A DNA stretch of 64,000 nucleotides, from assembly GCA_039028795.1 (NCBI GenBank), contig JBCCHJ010000009.1, positions 52,465-116,464 on the forward strand. Direction: 5' to 3'. This stretch comes from Thermohalobaculum sp039028795. Lineage in GTDB: Bacteria; Pseudomonadota; Alphaproteobacteria; Rhodobacterales; Rhodobacteraceae. Made by a program: the position numbers and the translations under genes. Below, in pieces: positions 16,720-24,826 of the stretch (position 1 is the stretch's first letter; the number at the start of each line of letters is the position of its first letter). The notes under the pieces were generated by a model that worked only from the letters and a program-made list of their open reading frames with translations, ran no database searches and was not told the origin of the DNA.

Positions 16720-16986
16720 TCAGGCGCTCATCGCCCTGATACGATGGTTCAGGCGCGACACTTTTCGGCTGGCCGTATTCTTGTGCAGAACGCCTTTGGT
16801 AGCGCCGCGCATGATTTCCGGCTGGGCTGCTTTCAGCGCTTCCCGGGCCGCGGCCTGATCACCCGAGGCGATCGCTTCTTCGACCTTACGGACATATGTC
16901 CGGATGCGCGAACGGCGCGCCTTGTTAACCGCCGTGCGACGCACGTTTTGACGTACTCGTTTCTTTGCCTGAGGCGAATTGGCCAT
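16720..16986 (-). CDS. rpsT: 30S ribosomal protein S20
   Basis: An 88-aa, strongly basic protein starting MANSPQAKKRVRQNVRR, with the S20 core SRIRTYVRKVEEAI and the C-terminal RKVSRLNHRIRAM. It binds 16S rRNA early in small-subunit assembly. Its position upstream of dnaA is conserved in alphaproteobacteria. A terminator with a T-rich tail follows. Confidence 0.97.
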   Translation of the reverse strand: MANSPQAKKRVRQNVRRTAVNKARRSRIRTYVRKVEEAIASGDQAAAREALKAAQPEIMRGATKGVLHKNTASRKVSRLNHRIRAMSA

Positions 16987-17069
16987 TGCCTATTGTCCTG
17001 CGCTTCCATCGAAGAGCGCGGGAGATAGCGGATTCGGATAGCGTCGTCAACAATCTGGAACCGTCAAAT

Positions 17070-17714
17070 TCAGCCGGAATGAGAGGTTTGCCATGCCTCG
17101 ATCACCTCGGTGGCCGGAACGCTGATCAATTGGTTCACTGGGCGTGTTGCATCTTCTTTGAACCACGCATCTGCCATCTGAAATCCCAAGCTATAGCCAA
17201 ACCATTTTAACAAGTCCCCTGTGCCATAGAACCAAGCGTTATAATCGAATGTATAACTCGCCCGGGTTCCGGCGTCTGGCGCCAGCCGGGCTATAGTAGT
17301 TTCGGCGTCAATTACCTAGTCCCATATCTCGCCCTCTGTGCCGTGAAAGGTGGCTGTGAAGCGCCCCGCAAACCCTTCGAACACAAGAGCTTCACCTAAG
17401 GTTTCATCCTGCCCGATCACCGCCTTTCGCATCGCATGGTGAGCTTCGTGCGTAGCAATCCGTGTGAACTGTTCACCCTTTAGGGACCCCGTGCACGCCG
17501 GATTGTTCGGATCTATTTTCAACCAGATCAGATCAGCAGAGAGGCTGATGCCCCCAACGCCGATTTCTGGGGCCGCCTGGTCCAACTGTACCAATATATC
17601 GATGTCATGCAGCAGCTGAGCCTGTCGGGTCAGGTCCTTTGCAGCTTCAATGGCTCGATAGATAGCAGGACGTTCGGCACGCAAGTCACCCGACGCGGCA
17701 AGGAAGTGAACCAG
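17070..17714 (-). pseudogene. DUF2268 zinc-protease-like gene interrupted by an in-frame amber codon
   Basis: The reading frame encodes a putative metalloprotease of the DUF2268 type: HEAHH (an HExxH motif) in RIATHEAHHAMRK and a downstream FEGFAGRF that would supply the Glu ligand. A TAG codon at 17316-17318 follows GEIWD. The same frame then stays open for 81 more codons to TGA at 17070-17072, reading FYGTGDLLKWFGYSLGFQ, which matches the C-terminal part of such proteins. Upstream, coding-like sequence (RWLVHFLAASGDL) extends past the TTG at 17684, but no good start codon or ribosome binding site is visible. Both ends therefore suggest decay. Alternatives are readthrough or a sequencing error. 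Confidence 0.7.
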
Positions 17715-17728
17715 CCAGCGGCCCGCCT

Positions 17729-18505
17729 CTAAGTGCCCTTGAACTTCGCAGACCGCTTTTCCACAAATGCATCCATGCCTTCTTTTTGGTCCTCGGTTGC
17801 GAAGAGCGCATTGAAGATGCGCCGTTCGAAGCGGATGCCTTCGGCCAAGGTGGTCTCATAGGCACGGTCTACGGATTCTTTCGCTGCCATCACCGCCAAC
17901 GGGGACTTGTCGGCAATCTTGGCGGCCACGGTGATGGCTTCGTCGACCAGGTCATCGGCTGGGATGATCCGGCTGACCAGGCCTGCACGTTCGGCTTCCT
18001 CTGCGTCCATCATGCGGCCGGTCAGGTTCATCTCCATCGCTTTCGATTTGCCGACAAACCGTGTCAGACGCTGGGTCCCGCCAATCCCCGGAATCACGCC
18101 CAGGTTAATCTCGGGTTGTCCAAACTTTGCCGTGTCTGCAGCGAGGATAAAATCGCAGGCCATGGCAAGCTCGCATCCGCCGCCCAGCGCATAACCTGCA
18201 ACGGCGGCGACAATCGGCTTGCGGCAGCGGTCGATCGTTTCCAACTGGCCGGCAAACATGTTTTCCTTGAAGACGTCGACAAAGCCCTTGGGACGCATTT
18301 CGGTGATATCCGCACCTGCAGCGAATGCTTTTTCATTACCGGTCAGAACAATGGCGCCGATCTGATCATCCTCGTCGAATTTGGATATGGCATCGGCTAA
18401 TTCGTCCAAAAGCGCCTTATTCAATGCGTTCAGCGCCTTTGGCCGATCCAGACGGATCACGCCGACATGGTCCTTAGTTTCGACGACGATGTTCTCGTAA
18501 GCCAC
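17729..18505 (-). CDS. Enoyl-CoA hydratase (crotonase family)
   Basis: A 258-aa crotonase-fold enzyme that hydrates trans-2-enoyl-CoA in beta-oxidation. The oxyanion-hole strands are KAFAAGADITEM and GYALGGGCELAMACD. The catalytic glutamates are expected in GCELAMACD and QPEINLGVIPG. The length matches short-chain enoyl-CoA hydratases of the EchA/PaaF type. It lies between the broken DUF2268 gene and mutM on the same strand, with 160 bp of apparently gene-free sequence before mutM. Confidence 0.93.
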   Translation of the reverse strand: MAYENIVVETKDHVGVIRLDRPKALNALNKALLDELADAISKFDEDDQIGAIVLTGNEKAFAAGADITEMRPKGFVDVFKENMFAGQLETIDRCRKPIVAAVAGYALGGGCELAMACDFILAADTAKFGQPEINLGVIPGIGGTQRLTRFVGKSKAMEMNLTGRMMDAEEAERAGLVSRIIPADDLVDEAITVAAKIADKSPLAVMAAKESVDRAYETTLAEGIRFERRIFNALFATEDQKEGMDAFVEKRSAKFKGT

Positions 18506-18665
18506 GTTGATCTCCCAATCGACCTTTGCGAATCCCGGCGCAGTCTAGCCGCGGCCTTGGCCGGGTCCAGTCCAATGCGCGGTCATCGCAACCAGACGTG
18601 CACGTTTGACCAATCCTTCAGGACCGGCGCACGAGCGCGACGCTTTTAAGAAACCTGCGGACGCC

Positions 18666-19529
18666 TTATCGTTGGCATTTCGGGCAGTAGAACGAAGACC
18701 GGCCCGACTGCACAATACGCCGGATTTTTCCCATGCAGTCATTGCGTGTGCAGTCTTCATCTTCGCGATCATAAACTCGAAACGTGTGCTGGAAATATCC
18801 CAACTCTCCATCCGCCTGACGGTAGTCCCGAAGCGACGAGCCGCCTGCCGCAATCGCATCGGTCAGTGTCGCGACAATTTCAGTTGCCAGATCTGCGATA
18901 CGGTTCGCCGAGACACTGCCCGCCAGCCTGGTTGGGTGAATACCGGACCGGAACAGCGCCTCGCACACATAAATGTTGCCCAGACCTGCGACATTGCGCT
19001 GATCCAGCAAGGCCGTCTTTACCGGGGATTGTTTACCAGAAAATGCCGCAGCCAGCGCGTCGGCATGAAACGCATTGCCGAGGGGTTCGGGCCCTAGCGA
19101 CTTGAGCTGCGGATGCTCTTGAAGCTGCGCTGTCGGCCAGAGGTCCATGGCGCCAAAGCGCCTGGCATCGTTATAGGTGATCGTGACATCCTTATCTGTG
19201 GTCACGATCACATGGTCATGTTTTCTGGGGCTCGATCGGTCATGATGCATATCTGCGGTTTCATTGGCGTCGATCAACAGACGCCCCGACATACCAAGAT
19301 GTACCATCCAGGTTTCGGGCCCATCTTTCCCTGAGTCCAGATCGGCAAGGAGCCATTTCGACCGTCGTCGCAACTGCATGACCCGCCGGCCCTTTAACCG
19401 GGCGGCAAATCTATCCGGCAACGGCCATCGAAGATCGGGGCGGCGTTGATCGACGCGGGCAAGGACCCTGTCCTTTAATACCGGCTCCAAGCCCCGGCGG
19501 ACCGTTTCCACCTCGGGCAGTTCAGGCAT
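18666..19529 (-). CDS. mutM: Formamidopyrimidine-DNA glycosylase
   Basis: A 287-aa base-excision enzyme that removes 8-oxoguanine and formamidopyrimidines. The mature N-terminus PELPEVETVRRGLEP carries the catalytic Pro and Glu. The H2TH region includes NVAGLGNIYVCEALF. The C-terminal zinc finger runs from CTRNDC to FYCPKCQR, with QSGRSSF between. The start was set at 19529 (MPELPEV), because the catalytic proline must follow the initiator Met; eight upstream codons of the longer ORF are excluded. Confidence 0.97.
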   Translation of the reverse strand: MPELPEVETVRRGLEPVLKDRVLARVDQRRPDLRWPLPDRFAARLKGRRVMQLRRRSKWLLADLDSGKDGPETWMVHLGMSGRLLIDANETADMHHDRSSPRKHDHVIVTTDKDVTITYNDARRFGAMDLWPTAQLQEHPQLKSLGPEPLGNAFHADALAAAFSGKQSPVKTALLDQRNVAGLGNIYVCEALFRSGIHPTRLAGSVSANRIADLATEIVATLTDAIAAGGSSLRDYRQADGELGYFQHTFRVYDREDEDCTRNDCMGKIRRIVQSGRSSFYCPKCQR

Positions 19530-19703
19530 GTGATCCGCCAGGTTTTGAAACAATTTCTTTCATCGGAACGCCATAGGTGCATTCTGGGTGAGTTGGCTAT
19601 GACAGGTTCTAACGCCTGCGCGAGATTTCTTTCAGGTCTCTTTCATTGACGCAAGGCGCGACCAATTTGTGTGCAAGTTGACGCAAACGTAAAGGAACAT
19701 CTC

Positions 19704-20228
19704 GTGACAACCAACACGGCCTCTTACGGTCCAGGCAGTCTAGGGACGCTGATAGTCACCATCCTCTTTGCAGGATCTGCCGCGACCGTCGCGTTTGATC
19801 TTTTTGGACAGTTTCTGAGCCCACTTCTCAAGGGTATCGCTTCACCGATACTGGGTGCGAAACTAGCCCCGGTTCCACTGGCCCAGGCAGTGCTGGCAAA
19901 GATCACCGGCATTCCAGGGCGCGAACTGGGTCAATTGGGCATTCCCTATGGTCTGCACATCCTGACCGGTCTGATCGCCTATCCGCTGGGATGGTTCCTA
20001 GTGGTCCGGCCAATTTGGCAGCGGGTTGCACCTGCGTTGCACTGGAGCCTACCCGCCATCGCTTATGGGATCGCGCTTTGGGTCTTCGCGCTTTACTTCA
20101 TGGCGCATTTGATCGCAGGAAACCCGCCATTTTTAGGCTGGGGCTCGATAACCTGGGTCGCACTTTGGGGTCATATTGTCTTCGCCGTGGTGGCCGCAGG
20201 TATCATACAAGCGCGCCATCCCGTCTGA
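19704..20228 (+). CDS. Hypothetical multi-pass membrane protein
   Basis: A 174-aa protein with about four membrane segments, near residues 9-29, 85-105, 116-135 and 148-168. It is small-residue-rich with no motif I recognise. The GTG at 19704 is preferred because AAAGGAAC lies 6 nt upstream; the longer frame from 19671 lacks a ribosome binding site. It is divergent from mutM and followed by a strong terminator (20251-20278), so it is probably monocistronic. Confidence 0.65.
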   Translation: MTTNTASYGPGSLGTLIVTILFAGSAATVAFDLFGQFLSPLLKGIASPILGAKLAPVPLAQAVLAKITGIPGRELGQLGIPYGLHILTGLIAYPLGWFLVVRPIWQRVAPALHWSLPAIAYGIALWVFALYFMAHLIAGNPPFLGWGSITWVALWGHIVFAVVAAGIIQARHPV

Positions 20229-20250
20229 CCTTTCCTGACTGTCTGCTGAT

Positions 20251-20278
20251 AAAGATCGCGGAGATTCCCGCGATCTTT
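20251..20278 (+). terminator. Stem-loop terminator after the membrane protein gene
   Basis: Perfect 11-bp arms AAAGATCGCGG (20251-20261) and CCGCGATCTTT (20268-20278) with a 6-nt loop, followed by a short T-containing tail (ACGTTTTC). It separates the membrane protein from ubiE. Confidence 0.75.
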
Positions 20279-20363
20279 ACGTTTTCGGGCCCTTTTATGC
20301 ACCGCCACTGTGACGCAGAAACTGTGGTTTTTCCGACCCGCCCGGCACGCTATGTAGTAGTTC

Positions 20364-21110
20364 ATGAGCGACGAGACAAAGACGCATTTTGGGTTTGAAG
20401 ACATACCTGAAGGGGAAAAGGCCGGTCGTGTGCACGGCGTCTTTTCCTCGGTCGCATCACGCTATGACCTGATGAACGATCTGATGTCCGCCGGGGTTCA
20501 CCGGTTATGGAAGCAGGCGCTTATCGATTGGATGGCACCGCGCCCTGGGATGACCCTTTTGGACGTTGCCGGTGGAACCGGCGATATCGCCTTCCGGTTC
20601 CTGGAGAGATTGAACGGCGATGGGCAAGTGCGCGTCTGCGACATGACGCAGGCAATGCTGGATGAAGGCGCCCGGCGTGCTGAGGCCCAAGGGATCATGG
20701 GCGTCGATTGGATCTGCGGTGACGCCATGGCTCTGCCGTTCGCGGACAGCAGTTTCGATGTCTACACGATCGCCTTCGGCATTCGTAACGTGACCCGGAT
20801 AGAGGACGCCTTGGCCGAGGCGTATCGGGTCCTGCGCCCCGGTGGCCGGTTCATGTGCCTGGAGTTCAGCCAGATCCCACACCCAGGCCTGCAATGGGCC
20901 TATGACCGGTACTCGTTCAACATCATCCCGCCCTTGGGCAAGGTGATTACCGGGGATGCTGACAGCTATCAGTACCTGGTGGAATCGATCCGCCGCTTTC
21001 CGGCCCAGGATGAGTTTGCAATTATGATCCAGGACGCTGGCTTCGGCCAGGTCCGGTATCGCAATTATTCTATGGGCATCGTCGCGATCCATTCGGGATG
21101 GCGATTATGA
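20364..21110 (+). CDS. ubiE: Ubiquinone/menaquinone biosynthesis C-methyltransferase UbiE
   Basis: A 248-aa SAM-dependent methyltransferase that carries out the C-methylation step of ubiquinone synthesis. The SAM motif is LLDVAGGTGDIAFRFLE. The UbiE-specific motifs are VFSSVASRYDLMNDLMS and IAFGIRNVTRIEDAL, with YQYLVESIRRFPAQ near the C-terminus. Its stop overlaps the ubiB start (ATGA), so the two are coupled. Confidence 0.96.
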   Translation: MSDETKTHFGFEDIPEGEKAGRVHGVFSSVASRYDLMNDLMSAGVHRLWKQALIDWMAPRPGMTLLDVAGGTGDIAFRFLERLNGDGQVRVCDMTQAMLDEGARRAEAQGIMGVDWICGDAMALPFADSSFDVYTIAFGIRNVTRIEDALAEAYRVLRPGGRFMCLEFSQIPHPGLQWAYDRYSFNIIPPLGKVITGDADSYQYLVESIRRFPAQDEFAIMIQDAGFGQVRYRNYSMGIVAIHSGWRL

Positions 21111-22654
21111 GCCTGCTGAGCGCGCCGAACCATCTCTGGCGTCTATTCCGCACCGGTGCCACGTTTGAACGCACAGGCGCGATGCGCGAACTTTTGGACG
21201 CCTTCGAGATCCGGGGATGGCCAAGACTGGTGATCCGCGCCTTCGGTTGGCCGGTTGGCATGTTCGGCCGTATCGGGGACCCGTCGTTGCCGCCTGTCGC
21301 CCGGGCGCTGCAAGCAATGGGGCCGGCCTATGTGAAGTTCGGCCAGATTCTCTCGACACGCCGGGACATTGTCGGCGACGATATGGTCGCGCAGTTGCGT
21401 TACCTGCAGGATAGGTTGCCGCCGTTCCCGCTGAGCGAGGCCCGCGAAGAGATTGCGGGCGAATTGGGCGCCGACATCTGGGATCGCCTCAGCGAACTGG
21501 GCGAACCTGTCGCGGCCGCCTCGATCGCGCAGGTGCACCCTGCGATCTGGACCGCGACCGGGGAAAAGGTGGCGGTCAAAGTTCTGCGGCCCGGCGTGCG
21601 TCGTCAGTTCCGCAAGGACATCGCCGCCTTTAATTTCATCGCACAGATGATCGAATGGCTGGTGCCGATGTCCCGTCGCCTTCGGCCTAAAGCCATCGTT
21701 CGCCATTTCGAAAGCGTCGTTCTTGCAGAGCTGGATTTGCGACTGGAGGCCGCCGCGGCTTCGGAATACCGGGAAAACACGCGCGGCGACCCCGCGTTGC
21801 GTATCCCGACGATCCAGTGGGAGGGTACCTCCCGCCGGGTCATGACGATGGAATGGCTGGACGGGACGGTGATGGAACCGGGTGCGCTTGTTGAAGCCGG
21901 GTTCAATCTGACCGAACTATCGCAGCACGTTCTGCGAACCTTCCTGCGTCATGCCCTGCGCGATGGATTTTTCCACGCGGACATGCACCAGGGCAATTTG
22001 CGGGTAGCCGATGACGGAACCCTGGTCTTGCTGGATTTCGGCATCATGGGCCGGTTGGATCCGATCACCCGGCGCCACTATGCCGAGATTTTGCACGGTT
22101 TTCTCACCCGCAATTACCGGCGGGTCGCCGAGGTCCATTTCGAAGCAGGCTATGTCCCTGCCGATCGCGATGTAGACCAATTTGCCCAAGCCCTGCGCGC
22201 GATTGGAGAGCCGATCTTTGGCCAGGATGCCTCGCAAATTTCCATGGCGCGCGTCCTGGCCTATCTGTTGGAGACGACCGAGCGGTTCGGTATGGAAACA
22301 CGGACCGAACTGATCCTGCTGCAGCGGACAATGGTGGTCGTCGAAGGCGTGGCCCGAACCCTGGACCCCCAGGCGAATATCTTCGAGGCAGCACGCCCGG
22401 TGGTCGAGGGCTATATCCGCGATCACCTAAGCCCTCTCGCGCTCGGCCGCGATTTGACGGACACAGCATTGATCCTCAGCCGCCTGGGGCCGCGTCTGCC
22501 CGGTCTGGCAAGCGAGGTTCTGATGCTGGCCGAAGAGGCCAGGATCCGGAGGTCACAGCCTGAGCCGCCCGAACCCTATCGCCGCCCAATTTGGCATTGG
22601 CTGTTCCTTGGGGCCGTAGGGGGTGGGCTACTGGTGTATCTGCTTGCAAGATAG
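21107..22654 (+). CDS. ubiB: Ubiquinone biosynthesis ABC1-family protein UbiB
   Basis: A 515-aa atypical kinase/ATPase needed for ubiquinone synthesis. The KxGQ motif (AYVKFGQILSTRRD) is followed by the AAAS motif region (VAAASIAQVH), the lysine in VAVKVLRPGV and the DFG-like LLDFGIMG. A C-terminal membrane anchor spans about residues 493-513 (WLFLGAVGGGLLVYLLA). I chose the ATG at 21107, which overlaps the ubiE stop as ATGA; an ATG three codons upstream is the alternative. It converges on luxI. Confidence 0.95.
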   Translation: MSLLSAPNHLWRLFRTGATFERTGAMRELLDAFEIRGWPRLVIRAFGWPVGMFGRIGDPSLPPVARALQAMGPAYVKFGQILSTRRDIVGDDMVAQLRYLQDRLPPFPLSEAREEIAGELGADIWDRLSELGEPVAAASIAQVHPAIWTATGEKVAVKVLRPGVRRQFRKDIAAFNFIAQMIEWLVPMSRRLRPKAIVRHFESVVLAELDLRLEAAAASEYRENTRGDPALRIPTIQWEGTSRRVMTMEWLDGTVMEPGALVEAGFNLTELSQHVLRTFLRHALRDGFFHADMHQGNLRVADDGTLVLLDFGIMGRLDPITRRHYAEILHGFLTRNYRRVAEVHFEAGYVPADRDVDQFAQALRAIGEPIFGQDASQISMARVLAYLLETTERFGMETRTELILLQRTMVVVEGVARTLDPQANIFEAARPVVEGYIRDHLSPLALGRDLTDTALILSRLGPRLPGLASEVLMLAEEARIRRSQPEPPEPYRRPIWHWLFLGAVGGGLLVYLLAR

Positions 22655-22756
22655 ATCATCGTCGAAATGACGACCAAGGCTGGCGAGGGGATTGGCGGAC
22701 TGACCAGTATTCCGTCAATCGGTGCTCGAAGGTTATGTTTTTGGGAGAATTGGCCA

Positions 22757-22781
22757 CAGGGCGGGCCGGTTGCCCACCCTG
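22757..22781. repeat. Palindromic GGGTGGG-like element, degenerate copy 3
   Basis: Arms CAGGGCGGG (22757-22765) and CCCACCCTG (22773-22781) differ from perfect pairing at one position and flank a 7-nt spacer. It lies between converging ubiB and luxI and resembles the copies at 3783-3805 and 14668-14690. Confidence 0.55.
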
Positions 22782-22816
22782 CTGTCTCAGCAGTCGGGCT
22801 CGTCGTTTTGGCACGT

Positions 22817-23503
22817 TTAGTGCGCTTTGACTTCCAATGGCATTTCAGCGACCCGCTTCACCAGGGCCGGCACAGATGTCGGCGTTTTCTGTGACTTACG
22901 GCGATAGATCGTCAGGTCAATCTCGCCTGGCGTAATGTTCGCCTTCCGGGCCAATGTGGCACAGGTGTCTTCGTTGATTTCCCATAAGCAGGCACAGATT
23001 TCCTGATCCGTGCCTTCGTCCCGGCGCCCGATGATTTCCGCGGGCCAGCCGCAGGCGGCGAAAACCCGGGTCATGTATTTTGGCGTCACTGAAACATAGA
23101 ATTGCACACCGGCCCGTAATCCGATCTGACAGCCCGCCCACATCAGCGCTGCAGCATTGCGGATCGAGTTCTTATCCCTGCGCGCTACAAACACCCGCGT
23201 AACTTCCCAGATCAGTGGGCTCTCGATCTGCACCTCATCCGTCATATCCGAGAAGTGATCGGCGATCATGGTCGGACCCGTTGTGGGCAACAAACGGCCC
23301 GATGCCAGGTGATGGCCCTTGTCATCCTTAAGGATCACATAGAGCGGGTTCATTAGATCGTATTCATCGATCTCGCGGCCCATTTCGTCGACGTTCAGAT
23401 CCCAACCCAGGTCTTCTTGAAATTGTTTGCGCCGGTCCTGGAACATTTCGTTGGCCAGCGTTTGAAAATCGAACAGATCGTCCCCGTAAACCAGTGTGTA
23501 CAT
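22817..23503 (-). CDS. luxI: LuxI-family acyl-homoserine-lactone synthase
   Basis: A 228-aa autoinducer synthase. Conserved residues are seen in RRKQFQEDLGWDL (Arg, Phe, Trp), IDEYDLMNPLYVI (the Asp pair), ASGRLLPTTGPTMI and WEVTRVFVARRD (Glu and Arg). The product should be an N-acyl-homoserine lactone; chain length cannot be read. I set the start at 23503 (MYTLVYGDDL), where GGAG lies 9 nt upstream and LuxI proteins usually begin. In-frame ATGs at 23518 and 23542 are alternatives. It is downstream of luxR on the same strand, with a palindrome between them. Confidence 0.92.
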   Translation of the reverse strand: MYTLVYGDDLFDFQTLANEMFQDRRKQFQEDLGWDLNVDEMGREIDEYDLMNPLYVILKDDKGHHLASGRLLPTTGPTMIADHFSDMTDEVQIESPLIWEVTRVFVARRDKNSIRNAAALMWAGCQIGLRAGVQFYVSVTPKYMTRVFAACGWPAEIIGRRDEGTDQEICACLWEINEDTCATLARKANITPGEIDLTIYRRKSQKTPTSVPALVKRVAEMPLEVKAH

Positions 23504-23545
23504 GCAGTAGTGCTCCATCAGCATTTCGCTGACAGAGGTCATTAG

Positions 23546-23569
23546 GAACGAAACCTTAAAATTTCGTTC
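23546..23569. promoter_or_regulatory. Palindrome between luxR and luxI (lux-box candidate)
   Basis: GAACGAAA (23546-23553) and TTTCGTTC (23562-23569) are perfect 8-bp arms around an 8-nt AT-rich spacer. It lies in the 5' region of luxI, 43 bp upstream of the preferred start. Its position fits a LuxR-binding site, although its sequence is not the classical lux box. Confidence 0.55.
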
Positions 23570-23614
23570 AAATTGTATCTATCGGCCTCAGATGGCCAGG
23601 AAGGCAGTCTCAGG

Positions 23615-24403
23615 TCACGTCGGTGGTATCAGTCCTCTATGTGCTGCCAATGCGATGGCATGGGGAATGTTCAAAGCACCGAGCTTATGCCGGGCGCTGT
23701 CGATATAGACTCGGAACGTGTTTTCAGAAATGCCCAGCTTTTCCGAAGCACGTCCACGGCTCAACCCGTCCGCAATCAGCCGCATTGCATCGCGCTCGCG
23801 ATTTGAAAGGGGCCGGGTCGGGTGCGTGTGTTCCAGCCCTGCAAGCCGCAACATCCGCTGATGGGTGAAATGCGCAAGCAACAGGAAATCGGTTCGGTGC
23901 GCGGCCAATAGGCTTTGCCAACTTTCGGTCGTGCATTGCTTATTGATGGTAAACAGCGCCAGTTGCCCGCCCGGCCCGCGCACCGGGATAGTATAGCCCT
24001 GGCTACCGACGCCAAGCTCGGCAGCCTCGTTCTTGAAGACCTGACGGTCGGACCGGCTCCAATCGATATCGGTCCAGTCGACCGGATCGAAGCTGGCCGC
24101 CGAGTTGATAAGCACCGGGTCAGACTCATAGAATCCCGCTTCCGTGTACCATTTCAACCAATCCGGCGAGAAGGACAGCGCTGCAAGTTTGCGGCCCTTC
24201 CGCAGGATAACGCCCTCGATGTCGGTGAACTCCTCAACAGTCGCACTTTGTCGGTCCCTGGCATCAAGGCCAAGCGAAACCGCGTAATAGGTAACATGAT
24301 CAACATCGTAAGTCGCGCGAATGGACTCAATGATATCGGCGTAGCTGCCGAGCGACGGCAGCTCCGTCAACAATTCCAGGATCGTGTTGAGCCGTTCCGA
24401 CAT
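23615..24403 (-). CDS. luxR: LuxR-family autoinducer-binding transcriptional regulator
   Basis: A 262-aa regulator with an N-terminal autoinducer-binding domain and a C-terminal LuxR helix-turn-helix (PLSNRERDAMRLIADG; ISENTFRVYIDSARHKLG). Ligand-pocket residues typical of TraR/LasR are in WLKWYTEAGFYESDPVL and VDWTDIDW. I chose the ATG at 24403 (MSERLNTILELL) because the 46 codons upstream in this frame look non-coding. Those bases instead carry another ORF (24327-24554). It probably controls luxI, which lies 73-112 bp downstream. Confidence 0.92.
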   Translation of the reverse strand: MSERLNTILELLTELPSLGSYADIIESIRATYDVDHVTYYAVSLGLDARDRQSATVEEFTDIEGVILRKGRKLAALSFSPDWLKWYTEAGFYESDPVLINSAASFDPVDWTDIDWSRSDRQVFKNEAAELGVGSQGYTIPVRGPGGQLALFTINKQCTTESWQSLLAAHRTDFLLLAHFTHQRMLRLAGLEHTHPTRPLSNRERDAMRLIADGLSRGRASEKLGISENTFRVYIDSARHKLGALNIPHAIALAAHRGLIPPT

Positions 24404-24554
24404 CCACCGTTCCCAGGTCCGCCATCTCGCGGTCATGGCCTTCATTCGCGGCGACGAGAATTGCCACGTCCATTTCCTCGGCCAATGCGACCATGCCGCT
24501 TTTAGCCGCCATATCGCGGACTGAGACGAGAACTGTGACAAACCAGTCGTGCAT
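24327..24554 (-). CDS. Small ORF upstream of and overlapping luxR
   Basis: A 75-codon ORF starting MHDWFVTVLVSVRDMAAKSG. It has a textbook ribosome binding site (AGGAGG, 6-nt spacer), better than that of luxR. The first ~50 residues lie upstream of luxR; the last ~25 codons overlap the luxR start in another frame, so translating it could influence luxR initiation. I recognise no family. It may be a real small protein or a leader peptide. Confidence 0.5.
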   Translation of the reverse strand: MHDWFVTVLVSVRDMAAKSGMVALAEEMDVAILVAANEGHDREMADLGTVDVGTAQHDPGIVDGAAVARQLRRYH

Positions 24555-24623
24555 GATGATCCTCCTGCAAGCAGAGTTAACAGAGGGTTACCGAACCCTG
24601 CACAAACCGTGGCAAATTCCGTT

Positions 24624-24645
24624 AAAATGCGAAATTCGCTAATTT
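24624..24645. promoter_or_regulatory. Palindromic site upstream of the luxR operon
   Basis: The core GCGAA-A-TTCGC (24629-24639) is flanked by AAAAT and ATTTT. It is about 75 bp upstream of the small ORF and luxR. The 9-mer ATGCGAAAT within it also occurs in the 18-bp palindrome upstream of sdhC (38606-38623). Confidence 0.4.
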
Positions 24646-24826
24646 TGCCTCCTCAAAAACTGTGAGACTGGGCCAAAAAGGGCCTGATTCTTGGCAATTT
24701 GCAATGAACCCCTGTCACAAAGTGGATTGATCCAAAAATCCCCTCTTGCATGGAGTCTGCGCCGGGAAATACATTAAATAACTGGAAATTGTTCGAATTG
24801 ACCCGTCTGGCGGGCGAAAGGACGGC

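Noticed and set aside
17316..17318. Pyrrolysine decoding of the amber codon
   Set aside because: No pyl genes are visible, and the MttB-family gene in this window has no internal amber codon.
22655..22816. A small gene between ubiB and luxI
   Set aside because: Frames in this stretch have no good start and overlap a palindromic repeat.
24404..24541. A 46-residue N-terminal extension of LuxR
   Set aside because: The extension is Trp/Lys-rich and unlike any LuxR, and the same bases carry the better-supported small ORF.
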